Assembly: GCA_950106755.1 (NCBI GenBank)
Contig: OX467092.1
Location: forward strand, 5,952,001 to 6,016,000
From: Climacium dendroides
Taxonomy: Eukaryota > Streptophyta > Bryopsida > Hypnales > Climaciaceae
Length of the DNA: 64,000 nucleotides
Direction: 5' to 3'
The notes below the pieces were generated by a model. It worked only from the letters and a program-made list of their open reading frames with translations. It did not search any database and was not told the DNA's origin. The translations under genes were made by a program, and so were the position numbers. Below, in pieces: positions 1 to 9,989 of the stretch. The stretch's first letter is position 1. Each line of letters begins with the position of its first letter.

Positions 1-4
1 GCCG

Positions 5-355
5 ATGTCTACGATTCTTCAGCTGGTGGAAAACCATGGCGAGCTGTTTTTGTTCTCCGAGCGAGACAATGGGCCAGTTACCGAGCACTGGGTTGATAGA
101 ATTGAGTGGACTCTAAAGACTTTCGAGCTGATGAAGAGTGGCGGTCGGGGTTTAATAGTGTATCCGGAATATACAACGATTCCATTCCGTGAATCGCAAC
201 CGTGCATCTTCAACACCTTGGATCACAGTTCAATAGTGTATCCGGAATATACAGCGGATTCGTTGAGTGAGTTGTGCCAACACCAAATCTTGCACAATTT
301 TTTACTGAACGTAATTACACCTAAATTAAATATTGTACACAACAGAGAAAATTAA
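5..355 (+). pseudogene. 3' fragment of an F-box/kelch gene, truncated by the window edge
   Basis: The translation (116 codons) matches the C-terminal kelch part of the intact F-box gene at 45886-47852: ISTILQLVEN, GELFLFSERDNGPVTEHWV and DRIEWT recur almost unchanged. After DRIEWT about 20 codons of the intact gene are missing. A stretch around 152-176 (containing GTATCCGGAATATAC) is repeated at 231-255, so the tail reads VYPEYT twice. After that the similarity fades and the frame runs into AT-rich sequence. The deletion, internal duplication and lost C-terminus mark a decayed copy. The part upstream of position 1 is not visible, so an F-box could lie outside the window. Confidence 0.8.
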
Positions 356-399
356 CAAGAGAGCTTTTGCATATATCCCATTTGAAACAATTATCAGAA

Positions 400-510
400 A
401 ACTTGCGTATGTAACTGAAGTTGCTGTGAGAGCGTTGTTGAACATTCTACTGAGACAATTAACTGAGAATGTTTAGATCTGCACTTTTTGGTTCATTTAA
501 AGGCTGCGAC
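400..510 (+). repeat. Copy of F-box gene intron sequence lacking the foldback insertion (empty site)
   Basis: This stretch aligns with the intron of the intact F-box gene (about 46018-46083 joined to 46266-46300): AACTTGCG, GTTGTTGAACATTCT and GAATGTTTAGATCT are shared. The intact gene has a 182-bp foldback element between TGA and TGA. Here a single TGA sits at 464-466 with no insertion. It follows the gene fragment at 5-355, which suggests a former tandem F-box array. Confidence 0.75.
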
Positions 511-1735
511 TGAAATTCAATTCGATCACAAATAATCAAGCAAACACCGTCCAAAAATCGTTTAGCCATGGTATATATTAAACCAGCTTGTCCTATACCA
601 GACATTGGCCTAGGTATGCGTCTAGGTCTGGCGATCTGCAGATGTTTTTTTCGCACTCCCTTGCTTCTCCGCTTCTTTTCAGAAATATTCTCTCTGGGTA
701 AATGAGGGCGGAATTGAAGTGAGGGTGGGAATTGACTGGTTCAGCTCAAACCCCTAAATTCCCGCCACAAATTGTGAGTTTGCACTCCAGGGTGTGATTG
801 CATTGTTTTCTGGGATACATTGGCGTTTCTAGGTGAGCTGCAACAGACGTAGATGTTTCTCTATTTCACTTAAGGTAGACTAAATGAATTCATGATTAAA
901 GTGATAAACAGAGGCAGTTGCAGTTGACACTCAGGCTGATTGCAACACAGAACCCTGACGGTGAAAAGACATCAGTATGGAGGAACGTGTGTTCAAAGTG
1001 GCAAAACACGTTTGATTTAAGTATTTGTTTTTCAAAGAACACGTGATTTGGGTCAATGCTTATGTTGCTGTAGCTGTCGCATTTGGCTTCATATTGAATT
1101 ATGTGTTGTTTGTTGTGTAGCTCCAAGCTTCGAGAGATTCCTACCCAGTAACCCAGTTCGATCTATCAGGTGTTGTATCCTCAGTGTGATTTTATTCTTG
1201 ACGAGCCTGACTCTTGTTGAAGCAAGCCCAGAGCCTGAGCCAGGGTAGAGACCTCTACCCTCTTGTTTTGTTTCAATATTATAGCTTTACTTAGAATTGG
1301 TCTTCTGCGTTGTTCACTGACAGATATTTCCCTTGCTGCTTCCTCGTTGCCTCACAAGGAATGTTGACTTCAGCTGAATTCTTTAGATACTTTCACACTT
1401 TTCAACGTGCTATTGCTTGGTAACTTGAAAGTGGAATGCATGAGCTTAGTTTTGTATTAATTGCAATTTACGGTTCTCAATTCTGGTGGACCTCTCGCAC
1501 CAATAAGAATTTGAAGGTGCACATGTCTACAATGACTTTGTGAAATGCTGTGTCCATATCTTCTGGGTACTATGCATGGGATCGTAATTTTTTCTTTCAC
1601 ATTGATATTATTGCGAATTGAATTATTTATTACATTAACCACTTCCTGTTTTTTTCATTTTTTCTGTAATACTTCTTTTTTGAAACGAAAACTTGTATGT
1701 TCTTTGTTTTGTGTGACAGGCCGTCGACTTCTCAA
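511..1735. other. Unassigned stretch without a convincing gene
   Basis: Moderately GC-rich in parts. The open frame at 1048-1248 (plus) is rich in Cys and hydrophobic residues and ends in SPEPEPG, but has no recognised family. TTGTTTTGTGTGACAG at 1704-1719 would serve as a splice acceptor for the frame that follows, so part of this stretch may be intron or 5' exon of that possible gene. Confidence 0.4.
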
Positions 1736-2041
1736 ATGTCGACGACTTATCCAACAGTTTGGTATGTGGGCATCGGTGCGACGATTGTTGGGACGGCAGT
1801 GGTTGTCATTGGGCTGGCCGTTAAAATGTACCAGTACTTCCACCGGCGTGAAACAGAAGACAGTATGCGTGATGTTCTGGATGTCCTCACCCGTCCGTTT
1901 GGAGAGCGCACAAGACTGCGTATGAATGTACGCAGACTGAAGGTGGGAGAGGCGTCGGTGCATGGCTTCAGACTGAGATCATCTCCCGGGTCATCGCCCG
2001 GGTCATCTCCCGGGTCATCGCCCCGGTCATCTCTACCCTAA
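1736..2041 (+). CDS. Possible small single-pass membrane protein (last exon?)
   Basis: The frame is 101 codons plus stop from the ATG at 1736. Residues about 8-34 (WYVGIGATIVGTAVVVIGLA and onward) form a strong transmembrane helix, followed by a basic, charged region (MYQYFHRRETEDS) and a low-complexity SSPG-repeat tail encoded by a 12-bp minisatellite. A polypyrimidine tract ending in CAG at 1719 suggests the frame continues from an upstream exon. No family was recognised. The helix is the main argument that it is real. It could also be a chance frame or remnant. Confidence 0.35.
   Translation: MSTTYPTVWYVGIGATIVGTAVVVIGLAVKMYQYFHRRETEDSMRDVLDVLTRPFGERTRLRMNVRRLKVGEASVHGFRLRSSPGSSPGSSPGSSPRSSLP
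1979..2038 (+). repeat. 12-bp minisatellite, five units
   Basis: Five consecutive 12-bp units: TCATCTCCCGGG, TCATCGCCCGGG, TCATCTCCCGGG, TCATCGCCCCGG, TCATCTCTACCC. On the plus strand they encode SSPG repeats. On the minus strand they would encode DDPG repeats. A related 12-bp repeat (GGCTCATCACCA type) lies at about 60553-60590. Confidence 0.9.
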
Positions 2042-2265
2042 CTGATCACCACCACTTCAATGTACATCACGGTAGTCAAGTAGATTTGCCATCATTTGAT
2101 GAGCACGCCAATTTTTGTAAAGGGAAATAATACAAAGCCTACCAACAACAAGTGGCCTGGCATAAGCACACCATTTTTGAATTCACATGTTTTTTGGAAC
2201 ATTGGTTGTGGTTCATGTAAGGTCGGACCATCCATTCTTTACCAGGGACTCACACCTGTACTGTA

Positions 2266-2296
2266 CAGTGGGGTACAATTCATTTACGAATTTTTG
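2266..2296 (+). repeat. Left terminal inverted repeat of the Tc1 element
   Basis: 31 bp starting CAGTGGGGTACAATTCATTT and identical to the reverse complement of 4257-4287. Preceded by the TA target site. Confidence 0.95.
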
Positions 2297-2480
2297 CACG
2301 CAGGCAGTTTTCTTTGTCAAGTTTACAAACTTTGAGAGGTCATATCATGCTCAAAAATGAACCAAATCTAAAATCACAAGATGCGTTGGAATAGTGGAGA
2401 AAAATACTTTATAAGCATGATGAATATGTACATTTGAAATTCCTAATCATACAACATCTTCGATGAGTTTTCTAAACTAT

Positions 2481-3494
2481 CTACCATCTAGTAGATCCAC
2501 CCTTTGCCAAAATTACAGCTCGCATTTGATTGGGCATGTTGGAAATGAGCCTTTGTACTTGTTCTACAGACACTTCATCCCATACCACTTGAATTTGTTG
2601 CATCATTTGTTGCATGTCGTGTGGCCGAGGTTGATTTCGCAAAAGCTATTTAACTATCTTCCACAGGTTTTCAATGGGGTTCAAATCAGGCGAATTCGGA
2701 GGCCAATCTAGTTTGTTAATTCCATGAGCACGCCTCCACATTTCAGGGACTTTGCTACGATGTATAGGAGCACCATCTTCCATGAGTACAAGTTCATGCG
2801 GTACATCATGCATGAAATAAAAGCCGCTCGATGCAGCTTCATACACATTTTGAACAAAATGTAATGCAGTTCGTTCATTTGGTGGTAGAAATATCAAGGG
2901 ACTCTTGTCAAATCCAGAGAAAGCTCCCCAAACCATTACAGATGATTGTCCAGATTTGAAACTAGGTGCAAGACAATTAGATGCATATTTTTCATGAACT
3001 CTTCTCCAAATTCGAATTTGCCCAGAGGTTTTCCCAAGCTCAAAAGAAGACTCATCTGTCCATATGACATGCTTCCAATCTTCATATGTCCAATGACGAT
3101 GTTCCCTAGCAAATGACAACCTTTGAGCTTTATGTCGTGGATTGAGATAAGGTTTTTTAGGAGCAACACGATTTCCAAATCCCAACCTGTGAATGTATTT
3201 ACGGATGGTATTTCGATGTACCTCAAATTTCCTTGCAAGCGCTCCCAAGCGCATGTGTCGATCATCACGGAGAAGTCGAGACAGATCTCTCATTGTCCGA
3301 CCAGATAGCTTTCGAGGTCGAGGTTTAGGTTTTTGAGTCATCATGCATCCAGTTCTCTTCCATTTTGTCAACACTGTTGATACAGTAGATCGTGGCAATT
3401 TCAGTAATGCAGCAACATCTTTGCATTTCATGCCTCCTCGACGCATTCCAATGATCAGACTTCTTTCATGATCGCTCAATGTTCGTGTACGCAT
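2481..3494 (-). pseudogene. Tc1-type DD34E transposase with one premature stop
   Basis: The frame opens at ATG 3494 and runs 282 codons to an in-frame TAG at 2646-2648. The same frame then continues 54 codons to a TAG at 2481-2483 and still encodes the usual Tc1 C-terminus (NQPRPHD, VVWDEVS, AKGG), giving a family-typical length near 337. N-terminal helix-turn-helix domains occupy about residues 5-50 and 65-105, with a basic KPRPRKLSGR linker. The catalytic triad is visible: D147 (IWTDESS), D240 (LMEDGAP) and E275 (NPIENLW), with 34 residues between the last two. No frameshift is present. Without readthrough the product lacks its last 55 residues and is probably inactive, although all catalytic residues lie before the stop. 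Confidence 0.92.
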
Positions 3495-4256
3495 TGGAAT
3501 CTAGCAATGAAGAAAAAAAATCATGAAATTGGTAGTGTAGATAAGAAATTCCATGTGGAAAACTAGGAAACACTATCATATGCATGTAAGCAATCCAAAC
3601 AATTTGTATGAAGGAAACAAAGTACAAGAGTTGCAAAGATTGACAAACCTCGGATGCAGACTGTGTACTTGATGTGGTTGATCAGTGGCAAAGGAAGTTG
3701 ACCAAGCGCTGGAAAAGAAGGCAACAGTGGTGACGACAAAACCCAGTGGTAGCAAAGGAACTGGCTCCCTGTGGTGAATTCAATCAAGGAACCATCGCCT
3801 TGCTGAATTAAACCATAAGCTTTGGCATCGCTAATCGTGAGAGCTACAATGCCTTGAGGTATAAGCCCCCCCCCCCCCCCCTGGCAAGGCGATGAAAGAG
3901 GAGACCGCGCAAAGGAGTCCCTGTAAATCAGGCAAATGCGACTAAACTCAAGATTGCATAGTGTAAAGTCACAATCCCAAATGGAAGCAGATGCAAAGAG
4001 GAGTCCAGGGATGCTTGGCCGGCAGGCAAGCGAATCGAGGCTGAGTGCAGGGAACAAGTCGCCATGTTTTGCAGTCATTTGGAAATGGCGGCCCAAAATT
4101 GTAATGCGGCGGTAGTTGCAAGTAATTAAGGAGCCCATGATATAGTGCTAGGTATGTACAACCTACATACAAAATTTCAGATGGAAAGGGCTAGGTAGGG
4201 AGGTGCTTGGACAGTGGGAAGTTGCGGGACTAGGACCATCACAGGAGAAGGGAGCC
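3495..4256 (-). other. 5' part of the Tc1 element with a possible upstream exon or intron
   Basis: About 760 bp separate the transposase start from the right terminal repeat, longer than in compact Tc1 elements. A 191-codon open frame (4138-3563, minus) resembles no transposase part and includes a glycine run encoded by a C16 tract at 3866-3881. Just upstream of the transposase ATG the minus strand reads TTTTTTTCTTCATTGCTAG, a good splice acceptor, so this region may contain the promoter, an untranslated exon and an intron. Confidence 0.5.
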
Positions 4257-4287
4257 CAAAAATTCGTAAATGAATTGTACCCCACTG
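4257..4287 (-). repeat. Right terminal inverted repeat of the Tc1 element
   Basis: Perfect 31-bp inverted copy of 2266-2296, followed by TA at 4288-4289. Confidence 0.95.
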
Positions 4288-4289
4288 TA

Positions 4290-7162
4290 TAGTGCAACTA
4301 TTTCCAACCAACGTTTTTTTTTCTCCTTTTCAAAGTTGGGACTAAGTTAATAGGTCATGATACATGTCCCAAAGTAAGGTAACAGGTTCAAGAATGGACC
4401 ATCCAAAGAGAAGTACAAATGTATGGTGGAGGCTGCCTGCCCAAACATTTGAAATTTTTTGGGGCAGATAAAGAAAAGAAAAACAATTGAATTACGATTT
4501 ATTGAAGTCCAAGGTAGCATAGTTCGCATAGACAGCAGTAGTCATCACTTGGGTTGCGCCTTTGAATACAGCAAGAGAGTCTATAAATTTGATTGAGAAC
4601 ATGATTTGAGTGCGTTCATGTGCCAAGAGAATGTCAAAATCGGAACAAGACACATGTCTGCCGTCCGTATTCCCCAAAGCCTGACAACTTAGAACTGTAG
4701 CGCGAAGGTAGAAGCATCAGTTGTCAACCACGCCCAGTGCCCAATCTGTAGCGTGGGATATTCATAACATTGTTAAGCCACTCAATATCCTTCTTCCAGC
4801 TGGAGGTATAATTTCCCCCAAGATGTTGGGGGAGAATTCAATTATAATCTTAGCTTCTTAATTGGATCCTAGCGAATGTAAGTTTGCTGAATGCTCGCCT
4901 AGGGGATGGGTTTGGTGAGTTGGCCCTAGCCATCACCCCTAGGAACTCACAAAGTCAACATGCATTCCAAAAAAGTCATCATTCCATGATGTGGGTGCCT
5001 TTTTTTTGTAGAAGTTGTAATTCATTTATATTGGGAAATTCTTGATGATGGGGGGCTTTTGATTACAGGGGAGCAAAACAGATGACACACACACAGTGAA
5101 GGTTAACAATCTTATATTTCCAACCTGAGGTTAGAACTCAAGCCTAAAATATTTTTTTAATGTCCTTTTCAAGGTTGGGACTAATATGGTTATGATACAT
5201 GTCTAAAAGTAGTGAGTGAGAAAGTAGGGAGTAGTGAACAAGAAAGTAGTTTTTCAATGATTGGAATTACAATATTCTAGACATTGACTATGGATCTATA
5301 ATATTTTTTTTGCTCTTGAAATTCATTGTAACTTCAAATTTGGGAATAAAATTCTGAAAAATTAAAAATTTCCATATTTCCTATCTTCCTATATAGAAAA
5401 AATTTCCACCACCTCATACTCCACACCATCTAGTCAAAATTTGCTTAAGTGATCCATTGTTAGTGTTTCTACCTTACATTGCTTTCAAAATTGGATTTCT
5501 ATCTAGGCAATTCAAGCATGTATTAATGAGTCATACACTAAACATGATGGTATTCCCTCTTGATTACTCAATGTCTTGAAACCATGTACTTGTAGTGAAA
5601 TTTTCTCACCTCACAAAACTTGACTATTTTTTAAACCATTTGTACTATTTTAAACCCTTTTGTAGGGACAATTCTAAATGCCCACTTGATTTAAGAGCCT
5701 ATTATTATAGAGAGCAATAAAGTAGGAAGTCATGAGTGGGAAAGTAGTTCTTAAATGATCAAAATTGGAAGAGTCTAGACATTGGCTCCCAAAATTCACA
5801 ACAATTTTAATTTGGGGAAAACAATCATGAAGAATTTGCAGTCCCTATATTTTCTATTGTTTTACAAGGGAAAAATTTGCATTACTTTATATTGCTCATG
5901 ATTTGTTCCATAATTGCTTATGTGATTGGCTATGGATGGTTTGAACTTAGTTGGTTCATGCATTCATCATGGATACCATTTGTTTATACCTTTTGTCAAT
6001 GTCAAAATCACACCAAATATTCTCTTGATTTAGGGCATCACCACCAATTCTATAAAATTGGACCAGGCCATGAAGTGGCAAGGCACTTACTAGCCTCATG
6101 AGATGTGGAGGTGTGCTCAAGACTTTGCCATAGTTAAAGTTGACTAGGTTGGAATTAACCAAGCTAGGGTTGAAGCACTAATTGTCAACCATGCTTAGTG
6201 TCCAATTAGTAGAAGTGTAGTATTTCCAAGCAAGGCTAGAATAGACTTCCAACCAAACTTGGAATGTGTTTTTTTGGTTTTTTTCAAGGTTAGGACTAAT
6301 AAGATTATTACACATATCTCAAAGTAGTAAGCAAGAAAGTAGAAAGTAGTGCGTAGAAAAGTAGTTCTTGAATAATCAAAATTAGAGAACTCTAAACATT
6401 GGCTACTAGTGAAGTGCATTTTTTAGCACCCAAAATTCTTAAGAATTTCAATTTTGGAAATAAAATTCTGAAAAAAATTTCAATCTCCATATTTTTCTAT
6501 CTTCCCAAAGATCCTACTTTGGACTTTTTGAGAACTTGGGTAGCCCCTATTGTTTTCATAATTCAAAATTATTATATGCATTATTTTAGGATGGATGCTT
6601 CTCATCATTATCTAATATCTACATGCAAAGCTTTGTTTCATGTCATTCTAATAAATATTGCAAAAATCAAAAGGGGTATTTTGATTTCAATGTCAAACTA
6701 GGTAGCAAAAAATATATTTAAAAAAATATATTAATTATTTTTTTGGAATTGTATATATTGATACCTATTAAAAAATATTTGAACCATTCAATTCTAAATA
6801 ATGAAGTAAAAGTTACAAGGAGTTTTATTTTACAAGTTATGAAGGTAGAAAAAACATATAAAGTTGTCTTTTGCTCTCAATTTTGAAAAATTTCAAAGAA
6901 AAAGAAAGGATATTATTTAATTGTTTACTAAAACATTTTGACCATTGGAATTAAGAATTTTCAATTTCTTATAAGAATTATTAGCAAATTAGTTTTTTCT
7001 TTCATTCGGTACTACCTTCTGCTTTACAATTTGTTTAAAGATGAATATGAAGGTATGTTTGGTTACAATTTTTTTCATATGTTTTCAATCCACTTTTCAA
7101 CATATTGATTAAAATGAACAAATTATAGGACATACTTGTTTTTTTCCAAAAATGTTGAAAGA
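4290..7162. repeat. Gene-free AT-rich stretch with a dispersed direct-repeat family
   Basis: No credible coding region. Diverged direct copies of one sequence lie at about 4312-4400 (partial), 5150-5300, 5690-5800 (partial) and 6265-6412. They share TTTTCAAGGTTGGGACTAAT, ATACATGTC, GAAAGTAG and CTAGACATTGGCT. Small hairpins occur at 4807-4845 and about 4886-4935. The repeats look like fragments of a degenerate element rather than a tandem satellite. Confidence 0.6.
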
Positions 7163-7213
7163 CTAAACTTCACTTTTTGGTAGCCTACCCGAATTAGGCA
7201 TTTTTGCACTTGG
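7163..7213 (+). repeat. Left inverted repeat of the putative 22-kb element
   Basis: CTAAACTTCA (7163-7172) and, at 7191-7213, a 23-bp block beginning GAATTAGGCATTTTTGCACT. Both recur in the same order on the opposite strand at 29484-29423; the 23-bp block matches at 21 positions. TTGCACTTGG occurs at 7204-7213 and again at 7225-7234. Confidence 0.55.
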
Positions 7214-7502
7214 GGGGTCTGACATTGCACTTGGCTCGTACGCCATGAAAAGTGGACAAGTTCAAGTCTGAAGGGCGGGGAAAGATTTATAAACACTTAG
7301 AGCACTTTTTGAACCAAAAAAAATTTGATTAGTAGACGTGAAGTTGGTCAAAACTTTTTAATTAATTCATGGAAATCTTATACACTTCTCAAACAACATT
7401 ATTCACAAGGAATGTTTCTTTGCACTTCACATTATAATATATAAAAATGCCTACAACTACAAGGAAAAAAGGTATTGTATCATTGTATGACACATATCTG
7501 CT

Positions 7503-8435
7503 CTAATACATATTCAAATCATTTTGCAAACGCTGGTCGTCTAGGTCCTCCATTTGCATCGCCATGTACTCCAAAAGATGTGGTTTAGCCTCTGTTGGAA
7601 TGTTCACTACCTCCTCCGTTTGGACACCATGCACTACAATGCTTCCACGAGCTACGTGACCATTTTTTCCTTGACGTGGCACATCCAACCATGAATATAT
7701 AGCTGCTTCCTTCTCAATCCAAGAAAATCTTTCACCTGACGGTTCCCATGTAGATTCCATGCAATTTGCGTACCTCATTCTATTACTTTCTGCTTCGTTT
7801 TCTGTTCCGCGTCTCATTGTCGGCCAATACCATAGAATTTTCATCTTATTGGCCCACCTTCCTTGGCCAAACTCCAATACCTTTCCTAGATAAAAAGGTA
7901 CTCCTCCTTTCACTTCACTCAATTCTACAGTAAGAGCCACAAACTGTCCTACGGTAATGTCATCCATTGGATTGAATGGAGGAAAAGGATCTTCATTTCC
8001 ATCTCTTAGTACTTCAACTGTTGATTCATTACTTTTCCCTCTATTTCTCCTTCCTGTCAATCTTCGGGATATTTCTTGAGGAGGTCTATCTTTACGGGGT
8101 CCAAAATAACCCCTCCTCTGTGGATTAGGCATTGTTCCCATCATCAAGTCTACAGCTGCATTCTCTACTATGTTTCCTGCTGCATGCGCTACTACATTCT
8201 CATTTGTACCTTCTTCTTCCACATTGGAAACAACATTGTCATCTTCATTGTCATTTTCAACGTCGATTGGCCAAAATGGTAAATGATAAATGCCTTCACG
8301 ATTTCGTTGCGGAAATTCTTGAAGGTACTCCTTGAATTCTTCTGTTCTGTCAACAACTTCTGCATTTTTTATTGCATCAAAGCCTCTTAGTACTAACTTC
8401 TTCTTATATGCAATGAATTCATCCAATGCTTTCAA
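7503..8435 (-). CDS. C-terminal segment of the DUF7869-like gene (SH3/BAH-like)
   Basis: 310 codons directly behind the in-frame TAA at 8436-8438 and in the same phase; its first codon is TTG, not a real start. Residues about 65-95 are acidic and polar (ENDNEDDN), and 105-145 are basic (RRLTGRRNRGKS). Residues about 160-250 (VGQFVALTV, PFYLGKVLEFG, KILWYWP, WEPSGERFSWIE) have the look of the small beta-barrel that follows the core domain in DUF7869 proteins. It ends at TAA 7503-7505. Ribosomes would reach it only by reading through the TAA. Confidence 0.55.
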   Translation of the reverse strand: MKALDEFIAYKKKLVLRGFDAIKNAEVVDRTEEFKEYLQEFPQRNREGIYHLPFWPIDVENDNEDDNVVSNVEEEGTNENVVAHAAGNIVENAAVDLMMGTMPNPQRRGYFGPRKDRPPQEISRRLTGRRNRGKSNESTVEVLRDGNEDPFPPFNPMDDITVGQFVALTVELSEVKGGVPFYLGKVLEFGQGRWANKMKILWYWPTMRRGTENEAESNRMRYANCMESTWEPSGERFSWIEKEAAIYSWLDVPRQGKNGHVARGSIVVHGVQTEEVVNIPTEAKPHLLEYMAMQMEDLDDQRLQNDLNMY

Positions 8436-9968
8436 TTATCTCTGATCAGCTGCAAAAACTTCAGCAAAATCTGGTGTCTCTGCTCTACTCGGTAATGAGT
8501 GCAAACACACATGTCCTGTTGTTGGACCCCATTCATCTGAGCTGAAATGTTTGTGTTGCACACGAACAGACCCACTCTCCATGTAAAACCTCATATGGTG
8601 CGGAAATATGATGCCCGTGAATTGCTCCCCTCCTCGTAGCAAATGAGGTGTGATGAAGGACTTCCAGTCACGAACGTGTTCAAGTTGGCGAGCACTCACA
8701 AAAGCTTCTGTGTACGACGTCCCTTTCTCCACCAACTTCAACATCTCTTCCAATGTATCTATGTCCTTCCTCTTCAATACGTTCGAAATGACACTGAATC
8801 TCTGATCAATGTCTTCATGCGTGTGCCCCACAATTAAAAAACAAAGATGCACTTCTTTGAAGAAACCAAGACCTACCAGTGCAGCACACATGGCAAACAT
8901 GTAGATGTTCTTATTCTCCCTCGTGGTATTATCTGCTTGAATCCTCAACGTTGGTGGCAATGATCCTTTCCTTCGCTTCACGTCACATATTACGTTCATA
9001 ATCGACGTTATAACTTGATTGCTATCATGCTTGTGGTGAGCATCGATCCACACATCTGCATATAGGCCTATCCCATGTACTAGTACCCCACAAAGATGAG
9101 TCTTCACGAATCGAGATTCAATGTTCTTCACAGATTGTCTCATCTTTGGTATCATAGTTGTATTTTGATCCATACCATCCACAATCAAACACATGAAAAT
9201 ATCTGGTGTAATCATTGCTGATCTCTTGAACAACCAGTAATCTCGCCTCTCCTCCATTTGAATTCGAATGTGGATGATGTATAATTCTTTTATCTTTTGT
9301 TTTGCTACTGCATTTGTTGTGGATTCCATTCCGCACTTATACTCCCAACAATGATAGCACTTTGAGAACCTTGAGAATGGTGGAATTTGAACATGTGGAA
9401 ATTCCTTCCTCCAAAGCCGACGGAACGAGCTCATAGATAATTCTGAACCATCTACTAGCTTCTTCACTTCTTCATTTACATATCGAAATACATCAAGCTT
9501 TGTTGTATTCATAGGCAACAGAATCAGTGGTAACACTGCATTGTCCATTTTCCTTCGAAGCGATCGATGAGGTTGTTGACATCCAGCTTCATTGACAAAA
9601 ACAGTGAAGCTCTCCCTAGTAGCCGACATTTTTGCACTTTCTCTTCCTTGACATGTATTTCCATGAACAGCATCCACTCGGCCATATACAGCATGTGATG
9701 TCTTCAGTTGCTTAAACCGCCTCTGAGAATAACCCAATGCTGCAGCATAACATGCATTGCAAACCACTATGCCATCTAACTTAGTCACATACTTGTCTCT
9801 TACCAAACCCTCCGTGCGAGTGTAAAAAGCATTCAGCATTTGCATTATCCATGTAGCTCTCGCTTCATACTTCTGTCCCCATGCCATATATCGTTGATTC
9901 AATATATACTTTGCATCGATATGACGTAAGCAATTGCGTTTGCATGCCCCTTTCTCCTTCACACACAC
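8436..9968 (-). CDS. Central DDE-like (DUF7869-type) domain
   Basis: 510 codons; the start shown is GTG because the frame is open up to the TAG at 9990, so a true start here is unlikely. Cys pairs stand at C70/C73 and C204/C207 (FSKCYHCWEYKC). A helix-turn-helix-like SSFRRLWRKEFPHVQIPPFS precedes the second. The RNase-H-like core shows D264 (LIVDGMDQ), D346 (IQADNTTRENKN) and E385 (GHTHEDIDQ), in the order and contexts expected for catalytic acids. GHTHEDIDQ followed by F-S is the motif I associate with DUF7869. A transposase function is inferred from this fold-like pattern and the mobile context. Confidence 0.7.
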   Translation of the reverse strand: MCVKEKGACKRNCLRHIDAKYILNQRYMAWGQKYEARATWIMQMLNAFYTRTEGLVRDKYVTKLDGIVVCNACYAAALGYSQRRFKQLKTSHAVYGRVDAVHGNTCQGRESAKMSATRESFTVFVNEAGCQQPHRSLRRKMDNAVLPLILLPMNTTKLDVFRYVNEEVKKLVDGSELSMSSFRRLWRKEFPHVQIPPFSRFSKCYHCWEYKCGMESTTNAVAKQKIKELYIIHIRIQMEERRDYWLFKRSAMITPDIFMCLIVDGMDQNTTMIPKMRQSVKNIESRFVKTHLCGVLVHGIGLYADVWIDAHHKHDSNQVITSIMNVICDVKRRKGSLPPTLRIQADNTTRENKNIYMFAMCAALVGLGFFKEVHLCFLIVGHTHEDIDQRFSVISNVLKRKDIDTLEEMLKLVEKGTSYTEAFVSARQLEHVRDWKSFITPHLLRGGEQFTGIIFPHHMRFYMESGSVRVQHKHFSSDEWGPTTGHVCLHSLPSRAETPDFAEVFAADQR

Positions 9969-9989
9969 AACACTTTCAAGAGAGACTTT

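Larger units (their letters stand above)
2266..4287 (-). mobile_element. Tc1/mariner element of the Tc1 (DD34E) type, 2022 bp
   Basis: Both ends carry the same 31-bp terminal inverted repeat beginning CAGTGGGGTACAATTCATTT, and both are flanked directly by TA (2264-2265 and 4288-4289), the target duplication of this superfamily. The only long gene inside is a minus-strand Tc1-type transposase (2481-3494). The perfect repeats suggest a fairly recent insertion. The right flank resembles a local dispersed repeat, so the element landed in or next to a repeat copy. DD34E elements are typical of animals and fungi, whereas the well-known plant mariner-like elements are DD39D, so this one may have been acquired horizontally. 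Confidence 0.93.

Noticed and set aside
3563..4138. 191-codon frame upstream of the Tc1 transposase as a second element protein
   Set aside because: It includes a glycine run from a C16 tract and no transposon-like motif. It is more likely leader, intron or chance frame.
8076..8335. Plus-strand frames opposite the DUF7869-like gene
   Set aside because: Shadows of the minus-strand gene, without domain.
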